A stretch of DNA of 46,808 nucleotides, taken from Candidatus Daviesbacteria bacterium RIFCSPHIGHO2_12_FULL_37_16. Lineage in GTDB: Bacteria > Patescibacteriota > Microgenomatia > Daviesbacterales > UBA10151. Shown one piece after another: positions 16,563-23,422 of the stretch. Where the stretch lies: NCBI GenBank assembly GCA_001776785.1, contig MFDF01000001.1:1-46808 (forward strand), in the 5' to 3' direction. Made by a program: the position numbers and the translations under genes. Numbering within the stretch: the stretch's first letter is position 1; the number at the start of each line of letters is the position of its first letter. The notes under the pieces are model-generated. The model saw only the letters and a list, made by a program, of their open reading frames with translations. It made no database searches and was not told the origin of the DNA.

Positions 16563-16653
16563 TGTAAGATTTCAGTCAAAATTTGAGTAGAATTTTCAAT
16601 ATTTGAAGCTAATTATTGAAAATTTATGCTATAATAACATTGAAATCTTACAC
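16563..16653. repeat. 91-bp repeat R, right copy
   Basis: Base-for-base identical to 14794-14884 and in the same orientation. After it the sequence returns to the AT-rich host composition. Confidence 0.85.
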
Positions 16654-16706
16654 CCCTTCAATAAATAATTTCTTTTAAGATTGACAAAAAGGTAAGGGTT
16701 TGAGGG

Positions 16707-16811
16707 CTATTTCTTTTTAGATGCGATGTAAAATAGGAGGAAAAATATTGCAAATAGTGCACCTACCCCATAAAAGATTAATAATCCAATACTTGTGTTA
16801 TCAAAACTCAT
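16707..16811 (-). CDS. small membrane protein
   Basis: 34 aa with one membrane helix (IGLLIFYGVGALFAIFFLLF) and a basic tail (SKKK). Its start overlaps the upstream gene's stop by 4 nt (ATGA), which supports real, coupled translation. No family recognised. Confidence 0.5.
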   Translation of the reverse strand: MSFDNTSIGLLIFYGVGALFAIFFLLFYIASKKK

Positions 16812-17023
16812 AATTTACCTTTCTCTGCAAAAAATATAGCCAGCAATGAGAAGCTTACAGTTGCTATTATACCAGATAATACAATTGGCCATTTAGATAG
16901 ATTAAAATCTCCAGCAAAGATGGGGACTACCAGTGAAGCGAGAAAAACTGTAGAGAAATTAATACAGATGTTAGATATTGCTAAGGATTTTGAAGATGTT
17001 AATTTAAACATTAAATTTATCAT
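16808..17023 (-). CDS. small two-helix membrane protein
   Basis: About 71 aa with two hydrophobic segments (INFSTVFLASLVVPIFAG and PIVLSGIIATVSFSLLAIFF). The ATG at 17023 is used. A second ATG at 17011 lies 7 nt after a TATGAT box and could be the true leaderless start. It forms a two-gene unit with the 34-aa protein. Unknown function. Confidence 0.5.
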   Translation of the reverse strand: MINLMFKLTSSKSLAISNICINFSTVFLASLVVPIFAGDFNLSKWPIVLSGIIATVSFSLLAIFFAEKGKL

Positions 17024-17146
17024 ACTACTTTGTGGCTTCTGTTTAAGATATGAAAATAATTGATCAGGCAATAAAATATTTTAAGAAAGAGTATTTAATT
17101 AAATAACCTTTTCAAAATTTGACAGGGGTGGTAATATATTTGTCCT

Positions 17147-17401
17147 ATGATTAAGTTATTAGATTTTTGGGCCGTGTGGTGTGGGCCATGCAGAATTATG
17201 GCTCCTGTTTTAGAGGAGATAAAAAAAGAGTTAGGGGATAAAGTTGAGGTTGAAGAGATAAATGTGGATGAAGACCCTAAAAAAACTGAACAGTTTGGGG
17301 TAATGAGTATTCCTACTTATGTGATTATGAAAGATGGTAAAGAAGTAGGAAGAAAAATTGGAGTAACCCCTAAGGCTGAATTGTTGAAGCTTTTGCAGTA
17401 A
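17147..17401 (+). CDS. thioredoxin
   Basis: A short thioredoxin (84 aa against the usual 105 or so) lacking the first strand and helix. The active site is W-C12-G-P-C15, and the cis-proline is in SIPTY. It reduces protein disulfides in the cytoplasm. An extended -10 (TGGTAATAT, core 17132-17137) ends 9 nt before the ATG, so the mRNA should be leaderless. Confidence 0.88.
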   Translation: MIKLLDFWAVWCGPCRIMAPVLEEIKKELGDKVEVEEINVDEDPKKTEQFGVMSIPTYVIMKDGKEVGRKIGVTPKAELLKLLQ

Positions 17402-17494
17402 AATTTTCAATTTTTAATTTACAATTTTCAATCAAATTTTAATGATTTAATTTTTATACATTTAATATTCATTTTAAATTTCTAATTTCAAATT
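17402..17494. repeat. AT-rich low-complexity intergenic repeat
   Basis: Degenerate runs of the type TTTTTAATTTACAATTTTCAA fill the space before the next promoter. I see no gene in it. Confidence 0.45.
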
Positions 17495-17506
17495 TATAAT
17501 TAGGGT

Positions 17507-17812
17507 ATGAATTTTAAAGATAAGGTGATTTCCATACTTAAGTTAATTCCATATGGTCGGGTTACTACCTATGGCACAATTGCTACTTTGGCTAATGTGC
17601 CAAGAGGGGCAAGGCTGGTTGGAGGAGTATTGCACTATAACTCTGAAAAACATGATTTGCCTTGGCATAGAGTGATAAACAGGCATGGATTTATTTCTAC
17701 AACTTGTTTTGATCACCTGAAGGGAGCACAAAAAGCACTTTTAGAAGATGAGGGTGTAGAGGTTTCCAAGGATTTTATGGTAGATTTAGATAAGTATGGC
17801 TGGTGGGGATAA
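17507..17812 (+). CDS. alkyltransferase-like protein (ATL, MGMT fold)
   Basis: 101 aa of the MGMT C-terminal domain: IPYGRVTTYGTIA, the arginine-finger helix VPRGARLVGG, and LPWHRVI where true methyltransferases have PCHRV. The active cysteine is thus Trp53. By analogy with ATL1/eATL it should bind O6-alkylguanine and flag it for excision repair rather than remove the alkyl group. TATAAT (17495-17500) ends 6 nt before the ATG. Confidence 0.87.
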   Translation: MNFKDKVISILKLIPYGRVTTYGTIATLANVPRGARLVGGVLHYNSEKHDLPWHRVINRHGFISTTCFDHLKGAQKALLEDEGVEVSKDFMVDLDKYGWWG

Positions 17813-17825
17813 GTGTAGTTTTCTT

Positions 17826-17917
17826 GGGGTCCTGTCGGCCAACAGCCCCAAAAATATCCTCGCTCGTAACAACTTCGCTGCGGGCAGTTTTTGGGGCGCC
17901 CCGTTTGCCGCCACCCC
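17826..17917. repeat. intergenic palindromic element E3
   Basis: 92 bp bounded by GGGGT and ACCCC, with a strong inner stem (GCCCCAAAAA and TTTTTGGGGC). It shares GGGGTCCTGTCG, CCTCGCTC, TTCGCTGCGG and GCCACCC with E2 in uvrD. It ends 15 bp before the tpiA start. Confidence 0.72.
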
Positions 17918-17932
17918 TGCGAAAACTTTATT

Positions 17933-18628
17933 ATGAAGAACATCTGGATAATAGCTAACTGGAAATCAAACAAAAATATTGCAGAAGCTTTGGAGTGGAT
18001 TAGTTTGGTGGGGCCAAAGTTACCCAGGAAGGATAACCTGCCTGCCGGCAGGCAGGGTTTAAAGGTTGTTGTTTGTCCTACATTTTCTGTAATTGAAGAG
18101 GTTAAAAAAGCTATACAGGTTGGTAATTTTCCTTTAATGGTTGGTTCTCAGGACCTGTCCCCTTTTGATGAGGGAGCATATACCGGTGAGGAAGCTGCTG
18201 CAATTTTAAATGATTTAGTGGAACTTTCAATTTTAGGCCATTCTGAAAGAAGGCAAAATTTTGGAGAGAGTGATGAGATGGTGGAGCGAAAGACAGCCCA
18301 GGCAATTGCAGCAAATATAATCCCGCTGGTTTGTGTACAGGGTCAGGATATCCCAATTCCCAGTGAGTGTAATTTAGTTGCATATGAGCCTATTTTTGCT
18401 ATTGGGACAGGTAATCCAGACACTCCTGAAAATGCAGAGAGTGTGGCAAAAAAAATTAAAGAAAAAGTTGGACAGGAGATTGAAATTTTATATGGAGGGA
18501 GTGTAAATTCTGAGAACTGTAAAAAGTTTTTAGAACAAGAGGATATTAGCGGGTTTTTAATTGGTAAGGCATCGCTTGATGGGGAAGAATTTGTTAAAAT
18601 TATAGATTGTGCAAACTCTCTTATTTAA
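17933..18628 (+). CDS. tpiA: triosephosphate isomerase
   Basis: Interconverts dihydroxyacetone phosphate and glyceraldehyde 3-phosphate in glycolysis. Catalytic residues are in place: K11 (ANWKSNK), H103 (ILGHSERR) and E152 (VAYEPIFAIGTG); the phosphate loop YGGSV is present. Residues about 35-42 (NLPAGRQG) come from a perfect 20-bp palindrome at 18037-18056 inserted in a surface loop. The ATG at 17933 is the start, since upstream codons belong to element E3. The LCP gene begins 4 nt after the stop. Confidence 0.92.
   Translation: MKNIWIIANWKSNKNIAEALEWISLVGPKLPRKDNLPAGRQGLKVVVCPTFSVIEEVKKAIQVGNFPLMVGSQDLSPFDEGAYTGEEAAAILNDLVELSILGHSERRQNFGESDEMVERKTAQAIAANIIPLVCVQGQDIPIPSECNLVAYEPIFAIGTGNPDTPENAESVAKKIKEKVGQEIEILYGGSVNSENCKKFLEQEDISGFLIGKASLDGEEFVKIIDCANSLI
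18037..18056. repeat. in-frame 20-bp palindrome in tpiA
   Basis: CCTGCCTGCCGGCAGGCAGG, self-complementary over its full length. It is GC-only in an AT-rich gene and encodes LPAGRQ. Confidence 0.8.
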
Positions 18629-18631
18629 CCA

Positions 18632-19825
18632 ATGGACTACGAAAATTTAATGCATCTTAATTTGTCAAAACCGCGTAGAGGAAACTTTTTCAAAAAATAT
18701 AGGTTTTTGCTGCTTATTGCTTCAATTTTAATAATAACCACAATTGCCTGGTCATTTTTAACCTCAACATCTTCTGTTTTTAACTTTGCAATTGCCCAAA
18801 TCAACCCACTTAAGTCAACAGATGAGCGGGTAAATATTTTAATGCTTGGTAATGCTGGTGGAAAGCACGATGGACCATACCTGACAGATTCTATTATTAT
18901 TGCTTCCTATCATCTAAAGAGTAAAAAAACTACATTAATTTCTGTGCCTAGGGATCTTTGGCTTTTGGGGACTCAAACTAAGGTAAATACTGTTTATATT
19001 TATGGCCAGCAAAAAAGTCAGAATGGACTTTCTGTAGCAGAAGATGAGATAGATAATATTTTGGGGATCCCAATCCATTATGGGGTGAGGATTGATTTTA
19101 GGGGATTTATAAAGGCTGTGGATTTAGTCGAAGGGGTAGATGTTGAGGTCCCTAATACTTTTGATGATTATAACTATCCAATTGAGGGTAAAGAAAATGA
19201 TTTGTGCGGGCTTTTAGAAAAAGAAGTAGAACTTTCAGAGGAGCAGATTAGTGGACTCAACCTAAGAGATGACCATCTAAAACTTAAACCTGGATTGAAT
19301 AAAGTTTTAGTAGATTCTACTGACAAGATTGCAACTGAATCTGCAGACTTTGCCTGCAGATTTGAACATATAAATTTTAAGAAGGGTAAAACTCATATGG
19401 ACGGGACAACTGCTTTAAAGTTTGTCCGCTCAAGGATGGGGACAAATGGTGAGGGGTCTGATTTTGCAAGATCAAGAAGACAGCAGATTGTATTACAGGC
19501 TTTTAGGAGCAAAGTTTTATCTTTAGAGACACTTTTTAACCCAGGTAAAATTAAGGGGTTAATAGATGCTTTTGGAGAGAGTTTTGAGACAGATATTCCA
19601 ATTGAGAGGTCACTGGATTTTCTAAAACTTGTTAGAAATTCTGAGAATGTTTCTAACATAGTTTTAGGGGATTTGGGAGGAGGAAAATCTATACTGATGG
19701 TTCCACCTCCATCAGAGTATGGAGGAGCATTTGTGCTAATCCCTCCAGATAATGACTTTAGTGCTATAAAAGATTATATTAAGCAAAGACTTTTAGAGGA
19801 CTCTATCAGGGTTGAAGAAGAATGA
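18632..19825 (+). CDS. LytR-CpsA-Psr (LCP) family cell-wall ligase
   Basis: One N-terminal membrane helix (about 25-45) places the catalytic domain outside the membrane. LCP features: NILMLGNAGG, LTDSIIIASYH, ISVPRDLW, the arginine-rich ALKFVRSRMG and GSDFARSRRQQIVL. LCP enzymes move undecaprenyl-linked glycopolymers onto peptidoglycan. An insert of about 70 residues between PNTFDDYNYPI and DFACRFEHINF is typical of CPR versions. It overlaps the next gene by 4 nt (ATGA). Confidence 0.87.
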   Translation: MDYENLMHLNLSKPRRGNFFKKYRFLLLIASILIITTIAWSFLTSTSSVFNFAIAQINPLKSTDERVNILMLGNAGGKHDGPYLTDSIIIASYHLKSKKTTLISVPRDLWLLGTQTKVNTVYIYGQQKSQNGLSVAEDEIDNILGIPIHYGVRIDFRGFIKAVDLVEGVDVEVPNTFDDYNYPIEGKENDLCGLLEKEVELSEEQISGLNLRDDHLKLKPGLNKVLVDSTDKIATESADFACRFEHINFKKGKTHMDGTTALKFVRSRMGTNGEGSDFARSRRQQIVLQAFRSKVLSLETLFNPGKIKGLIDAFGESFETDIPIERSLDFLKLVRNSENVSNIVLGDLGGGKSILMVPPPSEYGGAFVLIPPDNDFSAIKDYIKQRLLEDSIRVEEE

Positions 19826-20475
19826 TTATACTTTTGCATGGTGGTGGGGCTTTAGGGATATCTCAGAAAATTTCCCAGATAAAAAAAGATTTTGATACTC
19901 TTTCAGTTGTTGAAATTTCCGGGAAAAATAGTTCTTTTGCAAATGCCCGCTCAGAATATTTAACCCCTCAGCTTTTTTCTGAAAAAAGGCTGGTGATTTT
20001 AGAAGATTTTTCTGATTTGGAATTTGAATTACTGGAAGACAGAGAAGATTTAACTTTAGTTTTAAAATTTTCAAAACTTTTACCATCAAATTCAAAGATT
20101 TTAAAAGAAGCTTTAAGTAAAAAAATCCAGATTTTATTATTTGAAGAGGCAGGAGAGACTCCAATCTTTCCATTTCTTGATAAATTGGGGGAGAAAAATC
20201 CCAAAGCTTTAGAGGAGTTTGAGAGAAACCATGATGAGTGGGGAGGGCAGTATATATTTAGCATGATGTTTTATTTACTTAGAAGAATGCTGATTTCTTC
20301 TAAAAAAGCTCCAGCTTTTATTGTTCAAAGATTGGAAAGACAAAAGAGAAATTTTAGTATTTTGGAGATAAAAAATTTATATAAATTTATGTTAGAAAAT
20401 GATTTTAAGATAAAGTCTGGATTGATAGATGAAAAACTAGCTTTAACATTAGTTGTGAATAAGTTTTTAAATTAA
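19822..20475 (+). CDS. DNA polymerase III delta subunit-like protein (HolA-like)
   Basis: 217 aa with a weak resemblance to the clamp-loader delta subunit: the MIILLHGGGALGISQKISQIKKDF opening, RLVILEDFSDLE, then a helical C-terminal region with FILVQRLERQ-like and NDFKIKSGLIDEKLAL features. It is shorter than classical HolA (about 340 aa) and lacks a clear Walker A, as expected for delta. The assignment rests on the overall pattern. A helical protein of other function cannot be excluded. Confidence 0.6.
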   Translation: MIILLHGGGALGISQKISQIKKDFDTLSVVEISGKNSSFANARSEYLTPQLFSEKRLVILEDFSDLEFELLEDREDLTLVLKFSKLLPSNSKILKEALSKKIQILLFEEAGETPIFPFLDKLGEKNPKALEEFERNHDEWGGQYIFSMMFYLLRRMLISSKKAPAFIVQRLERQKRNFSILEIKNLYKFMLENDFKIKSGLIDEKLALTLVVNKFLN

Positions 20476-20476
20476 T

Positions 20477-21406
20477 TTACTGTAGGGACTTAAGGATTAA
20501 GGTTAGGTCTTTTTGGTCAACTTTGCCGTCATTGTTTAAATCTGCTTTTTTATCAAAAACCTTTCTGTTTATATTGTCAGAAACAATTGCAGAATCTAGG
20601 GAATTTAAGGTTCCATCTGCATTTAAGTCATAGATTGAAATGTCTGTTTGGAGAGACTCTGGGTTTGAGGGTCTTTTTAAAGTTTGGAGATACTCACTTA
20701 AGTTAAAGCTTTGTCCAATTGTGAAGGGAGGCAGGTTTGGGTTTTCCAAAGGAAGGTTTAGAGAGATATTTGATTTAAGGGAGGATTTTTCTACTAAAAG
20801 AATGGCAGGGAGAGTAGAATCAATCTCAAGAAAGTTAGTTCCGTCTGCGGAGAGTATGTTTAGAGGAAGTATGAAATTGCCGGATATTCCAGTAATAGAC
20901 GCAATTTCTTGAGCGCCATCAATTTTTAAAGTAACCAAAGCTTCATCGATTGGGTTTAGGTTAGTATTTAGAATTGTTCCCCTTAAGAATTTATTTTTTT
21001 CAGAGGATAGGTTATCAGTGTTAATTTGGGGAAGAGTTTCAAATTCTAAATTATAGTCAGGATAAGAAAAATTGCCGCTTTTTATTTTATAGCTGTATTT
21101 GGTGTCTGGATTTAAGTTTTTTAAAGTGACAAAATGAACCTGGTGAGGAGTAGGCGTATTTAGATCCCTGTCATCTCTTTTTAAGTTTTTTTGATCTCCA
21201 TTTAGTTCTACTTCCCCTTCTGTTGCAAGATTTGTCTGCCAGGTAATAGAAGCCTGGCGATCTGTTAAATTAAATATTTTAATATTTTGAGGAGTGGAGC
21301 TTTGTTTTAAATTATGATCATTAGTTTTTTGAAAAGAATAAAGGATTAAGCCCAGGCTTAATGAGGTGATTATTAAAACTAGACCAAAGACAGTTGGAAT
21401 TTTCAT
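20477..21406 (-). CDS. anchored Fn3 / carboxypeptidase-regulatory-like / dockerin protein
   Basis: N-terminal helix (about 5-24), a fibronectin type III domain (about 40-125: ASITWQTNLATEGEVE, PDTKYSYKIKSG), a carboxypeptidase regulatory-like beta domain (about 138-215: LRGTILNTNLNPIDEALVTL) and a dockerin-type pair of calcium loops at the C-terminus (DLNADGTLNSLD and DLNNDGKVDQKD). It is probably displayed outside the cell. It is the last gene of the pilN-pilO cluster and overlaps the preceding frame by 4 nt, so it may be a pilus-associated adhesin or scaffold. No cohesin is in view. Confidence 0.75.
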   Translation of the reverse strand: MKIPTVFGLVLIITSLSLGLILYSFQKTNDHNLKQSSTPQNIKIFNLTDRQASITWQTNLATEGEVELNGDQKNLKRDDRDLNTPTPHQVHFVTLKNLNPDTKYSYKIKSGNFSYPDYNLEFETLPQINTDNLSSEKNKFLRGTILNTNLNPIDEALVTLKIDGAQEIASITGISGNFILPLNILSADGTNFLEIDSTLPAILLVEKSSLKSNISLNLPLENPNLPPFTIGQSFNLSEYLQTLKRPSNPESLQTDISIYDLNADGTLNSLDSAIVSDNINRKVFDKKADLNNDGKVDQKDLTLILKSLQ

Positions 21407-21648
21407 GGACTTGCTGACGGGCTGGCTTGGGAAGTTGGCTGAATTATTACGGGTCTATTTTGAGCATTTTCCCGGACAAGATTTATGGCTTCGGTATCAA
21501 AGTCTGGACTTATGGGTTCTAAAAGCGTTTGGAGAGCCGGGTCTAATTCAACTGAAGTTTTAGTTCTGAAAAATATATCAAAGATGAGCCAAAGCATAAT
21601 GACAAAAAATGTGATTATTAGAAGTATGACAAATTCTTTTCTATTCAT
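21403..21648 (-). CDS. small membrane protein in the pilus cluster
   Basis: 81 aa with an N-terminal helix (VILLIITFFVIMLWLIFDIFF) and a Pro/Ser-rich tail. It lies between pilO and the Fn3/dockerin gene, in the place where PilP-like lipoproteins occur in other type IV pilus operons, but there is no sequence match to PilP. Function unknown. Confidence 0.6.
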   Translation of the reverse strand: MNRKEFVILLIITFFVIMLWLIFDIFFRTKTSVELDPALQTLLEPISPDFDTEAINLVRENAQNRPVIIQPTSQASPSASP

Positions 21649-21681
21649 TTTAGTTTTTTAGGTAAAGTTAACGCCCTTTTC

Positions 21682-22284
21682 TCAATTTTTGAGATAGAAA
21701 GCATTAGCTGTAACTGACATTATAAGTCCTCCATCCTGAGTCCTGGAAATATTTAATGATTTTATTTCAAGTATTCTATCCAGGCTTTTAATGGATTTTA
21801 GAAATTCATTTAACTGAGTAAAGGAGCCTTGGACATTTAAGCTTAATTCAATTATTTTTAAAGTTGCATTTTTTGAAAGAGTTATGGGAGGGCCATCCAG
21901 GTCAATAGGCTGAAACTGGATGCCTGAAATTGAAGCCTGGTTAGAGCGGGAGAGGCTATACAGATTAGTTATTAGCTGAGGGAGGGAAGTTGAAGGTGGG
22001 ATAAGGATATTGAGCCTGTTTTTTAAGCTTGAGTCAATTTTTTGATAATTTGCTTTTCCCTCGGTCAGATTTCTGGATTTTTCATTTAGCTTTTCTAAAA
22101 CTTGACTTTGCTCATTGATGCTTATTTGCAGGGATAAAATTGTTTTTACTGTAGGGCGGATGGCATAGAGGGAGAAAATTGTAATGGTAATAATTGAAAA
22201 AACAATTGGTGAATAGGTTTTAACTGCTTTTGAGTTAATGATAGGTTTTATATAGGTGTAATACCTTGAGTATTTTGGATTCAT
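21682..22284 (-). CDS. pilO: type IV pilus assembly protein PilO
   Basis: One membrane helix (about 28-48 from the ATG at 22284), a coiled-coil segment (LQISINEQSQVLEKLNEKSR) and a ferredoxin-like C-terminal domain with LSLNVQGSFTQLNEFLKSIKSLDRIL, the characteristic PilO signature. It forms the inner-membrane alignment complex with PilN. The start at 22284 lies 4 nt after the pilN stop; the longer form to 22332 would overlap pilN heavily. Confidence 0.8.
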   Translation of the reverse strand: MNPKYSRYYTYIKPIINSKAVKTYSPIVFSIITITIFSLYAIRPTVKTILSLQISINEQSQVLEKLNEKSRNLTEGKANYQKIDSSLKNRLNILIPPSTSLPQLITNLYSLSRSNQASISGIQFQPIDLDGPPITLSKNATLKIIELSLNVQGSFTQLNEFLKSIKSLDRILEIKSLNISRTQDGGLIMSVTANAFYLKN

Positions 22285-22288
22285 AAGT

Positions 22289-22855
22289 TTAACTCGAACC
22301 TGAAATTGTAAAGCTAATTTCCCCCTGATCAAAACTGACAGTATCTAGATTGATGTTTTTAAAAATTGGATCCTTTTTAAGGTTATTTAAAAAGATAGAA
22401 AGATCTACATTAGATTTTGACTTACCAATTATTTTGAATGAAATTTCAGAACTACCATTTTTATCTAAAGCTAATGAAGTAAATCTGATTTGGGAGGGGA
22501 CATAGCGGGAGATTTTTGGCAATAGTTCTGACCATTTATCAAGCTCTTGGTATTTAGAAGAGATAGTTGTTAATTTAAGCTGGGTTTGTCTTATTAAAGC
22601 CTCATCAGTACTTAGGCCCTCAATAAATGGTTTTTCGTTGTTAATTTTTCTTTTTAGATCATCAAGCTGGGCATCAAGAGTAAACCTAAAGACAAAAGCT
22701 GCTACTACTACAACTTCTACTGCTATGACTATGAACCTGCCATAGGAGATAAGCCATTTAATAAATTTTAAAGGGAGTTTTTCAGTTATACCTTGAGGGT
22801 GTAAGAGATTAAGCTTAACTCTTAGCCTTGGTAGTGGAGCAGGTTTTGTAGCCAT
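22289..22855 (-). CDS. pilN: type IV pilus assembly protein PilN
   Basis: The N-terminus RLRVKLNLLHPQGI corresponds to the PilN cytoplasmic motif that binds PilM. A membrane helix (about 40-58), a coiled coil and a periplasmic ferredoxin-like domain follow (FKIIGKSKSNVDLSIFLNNL). No pilM gene is adjacent. A hairpin (GCCAG/CTGGC, 22865-22882) lies in the 5' leader about 10 nt before the ATG and may affect translation. Confidence 0.78.
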   Translation of the reverse strand: MATKPAPLPRLRVKLNLLHPQGITEKLPLKFIKWLISYGRFIVIAVEVVVVAAFVFRFTLDAQLDDLKRKINNEKPFIEGLSTDEALIRQTQLKLTTISSKYQELDKWSELLPKISRYVPSQIRFTSLALDKNGSSEISFKIIGKSKSNVDLSIFLNNLKKDPIFKNINLDTVSFDQGEISFTISGSS

Positions 22856-22924
22856 AGCAAATATGCCAGCAAAAAAACTGGCTTAAGGATATTCTAAACT
22901 AAGAATGTAAGTTTTAATAGGGTT

Positions 22925-23161
22925 CTAAGCTGAGAGATGCTTTGAAAGCCTGGATTTAAGTCTTGAGGCTTTGTTGGGATGGATAAGGTGAGTTTTTGCA
23001 GCTTTATCTAAAGCAGAAAAAGCTCCCTGCAAATTTTGTTTGGTGGGGGTTTTGCGCATAGACTTTATAAGAGCTTTTAAGTTGTCTTTTAAGACTTTAT
23101 TGTGCGCAGTGATCCTTTTATCTTTGCGCATTTTCTTCTTTGCACTTTTAATGATAGGCAT
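22925..23161 (-). CDS. rpsT: 30S ribosomal protein S20
   Basis: 78 aa, very basic, with the S20 pattern: MPIIKSAKKKMRKDKRITAHN, a three-helix bundle and the KTHLIHPNKASRLKSRLSK C-terminus. It binds the 5' domain of 16S rRNA early in 30S assembly. A TAATAT box on the minus strand (23171-23176) ends 9 nt before the ATG, with no Shine-Dalgarno site. Confidence 0.92.
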   Translation of the reverse strand: MPIIKSAKKKMRKDKRITAHNKVLKDNLKALIKSMRKTPTKQNLQGAFSALDKAAKTHLIHPNKASRLKSRLSKHLSA

Positions 23162-23205
23162 AACCTGAGAATATTAGCACAAAATTAGCTTCCTTTGCAA
23201 TGGTA

Positions 23206-23320
23206 GACCTTCTGGAAGGTCGCTCGTCAGATCAGAAAGTACCGCTCGGGTAGAATCCCTCGCTGTTGGATAGCAAGTCTCCTGGCATCTGCACGACTTG
23301 CTCTCCGACTACTTTCTTGA
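23206..23320. repeat. compound palindromic element E4
   Basis: A GC-richer block between rpsT and murJ. GACCTTC/GAAGGTC lies at 23206-23221. An outer stem AGAAAGTA/TACTTTCT (23234-23241 with 23310-23317) and an inner stem AGCAAGTC/GACTTGCT (23272-23279 with 23295-23302) follow. Words such as CCTCGCTG recall E1-E3, but the overall sequence differs. Confidence 0.6.
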
Positions 23321-23363
23321 TTTTGACCTCGTTCCCTATTCGATTTTTTTGTGATTGGAAAAG

Positions 23364-23372
23364 TTATCCACA
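23364..23372 (+). other. single DnaA-box-like site
   Basis: TTATCCACA matches the DnaA-box consensus exactly. It stands alone, so it is not evidence for an origin; it may be a regulatory site or chance. Confidence 0.25.
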
Positions 23373-23422
23373 TCTTATACAATATATTGTAGGCTAAACG
23401 CCTCAATAAATTGTAGGCTTTT

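Noticed and set aside
16380-16586. Plus-strand frame in the GC-rich segment
   Set aside because: Antisense to the truncated minus-strand gene, whose codon pattern is convincing.
14794-16653. Integron cassette with attC-like repeats
   Set aside because: The repeats lack the attC core sites and no integrase is present; terminal inverted repeats fit a miniature transposon better.
23364-23372. Replication origin marked by a DnaA box
   Set aside because: Only one box, no cluster, no dnaA/dnaN nearby.
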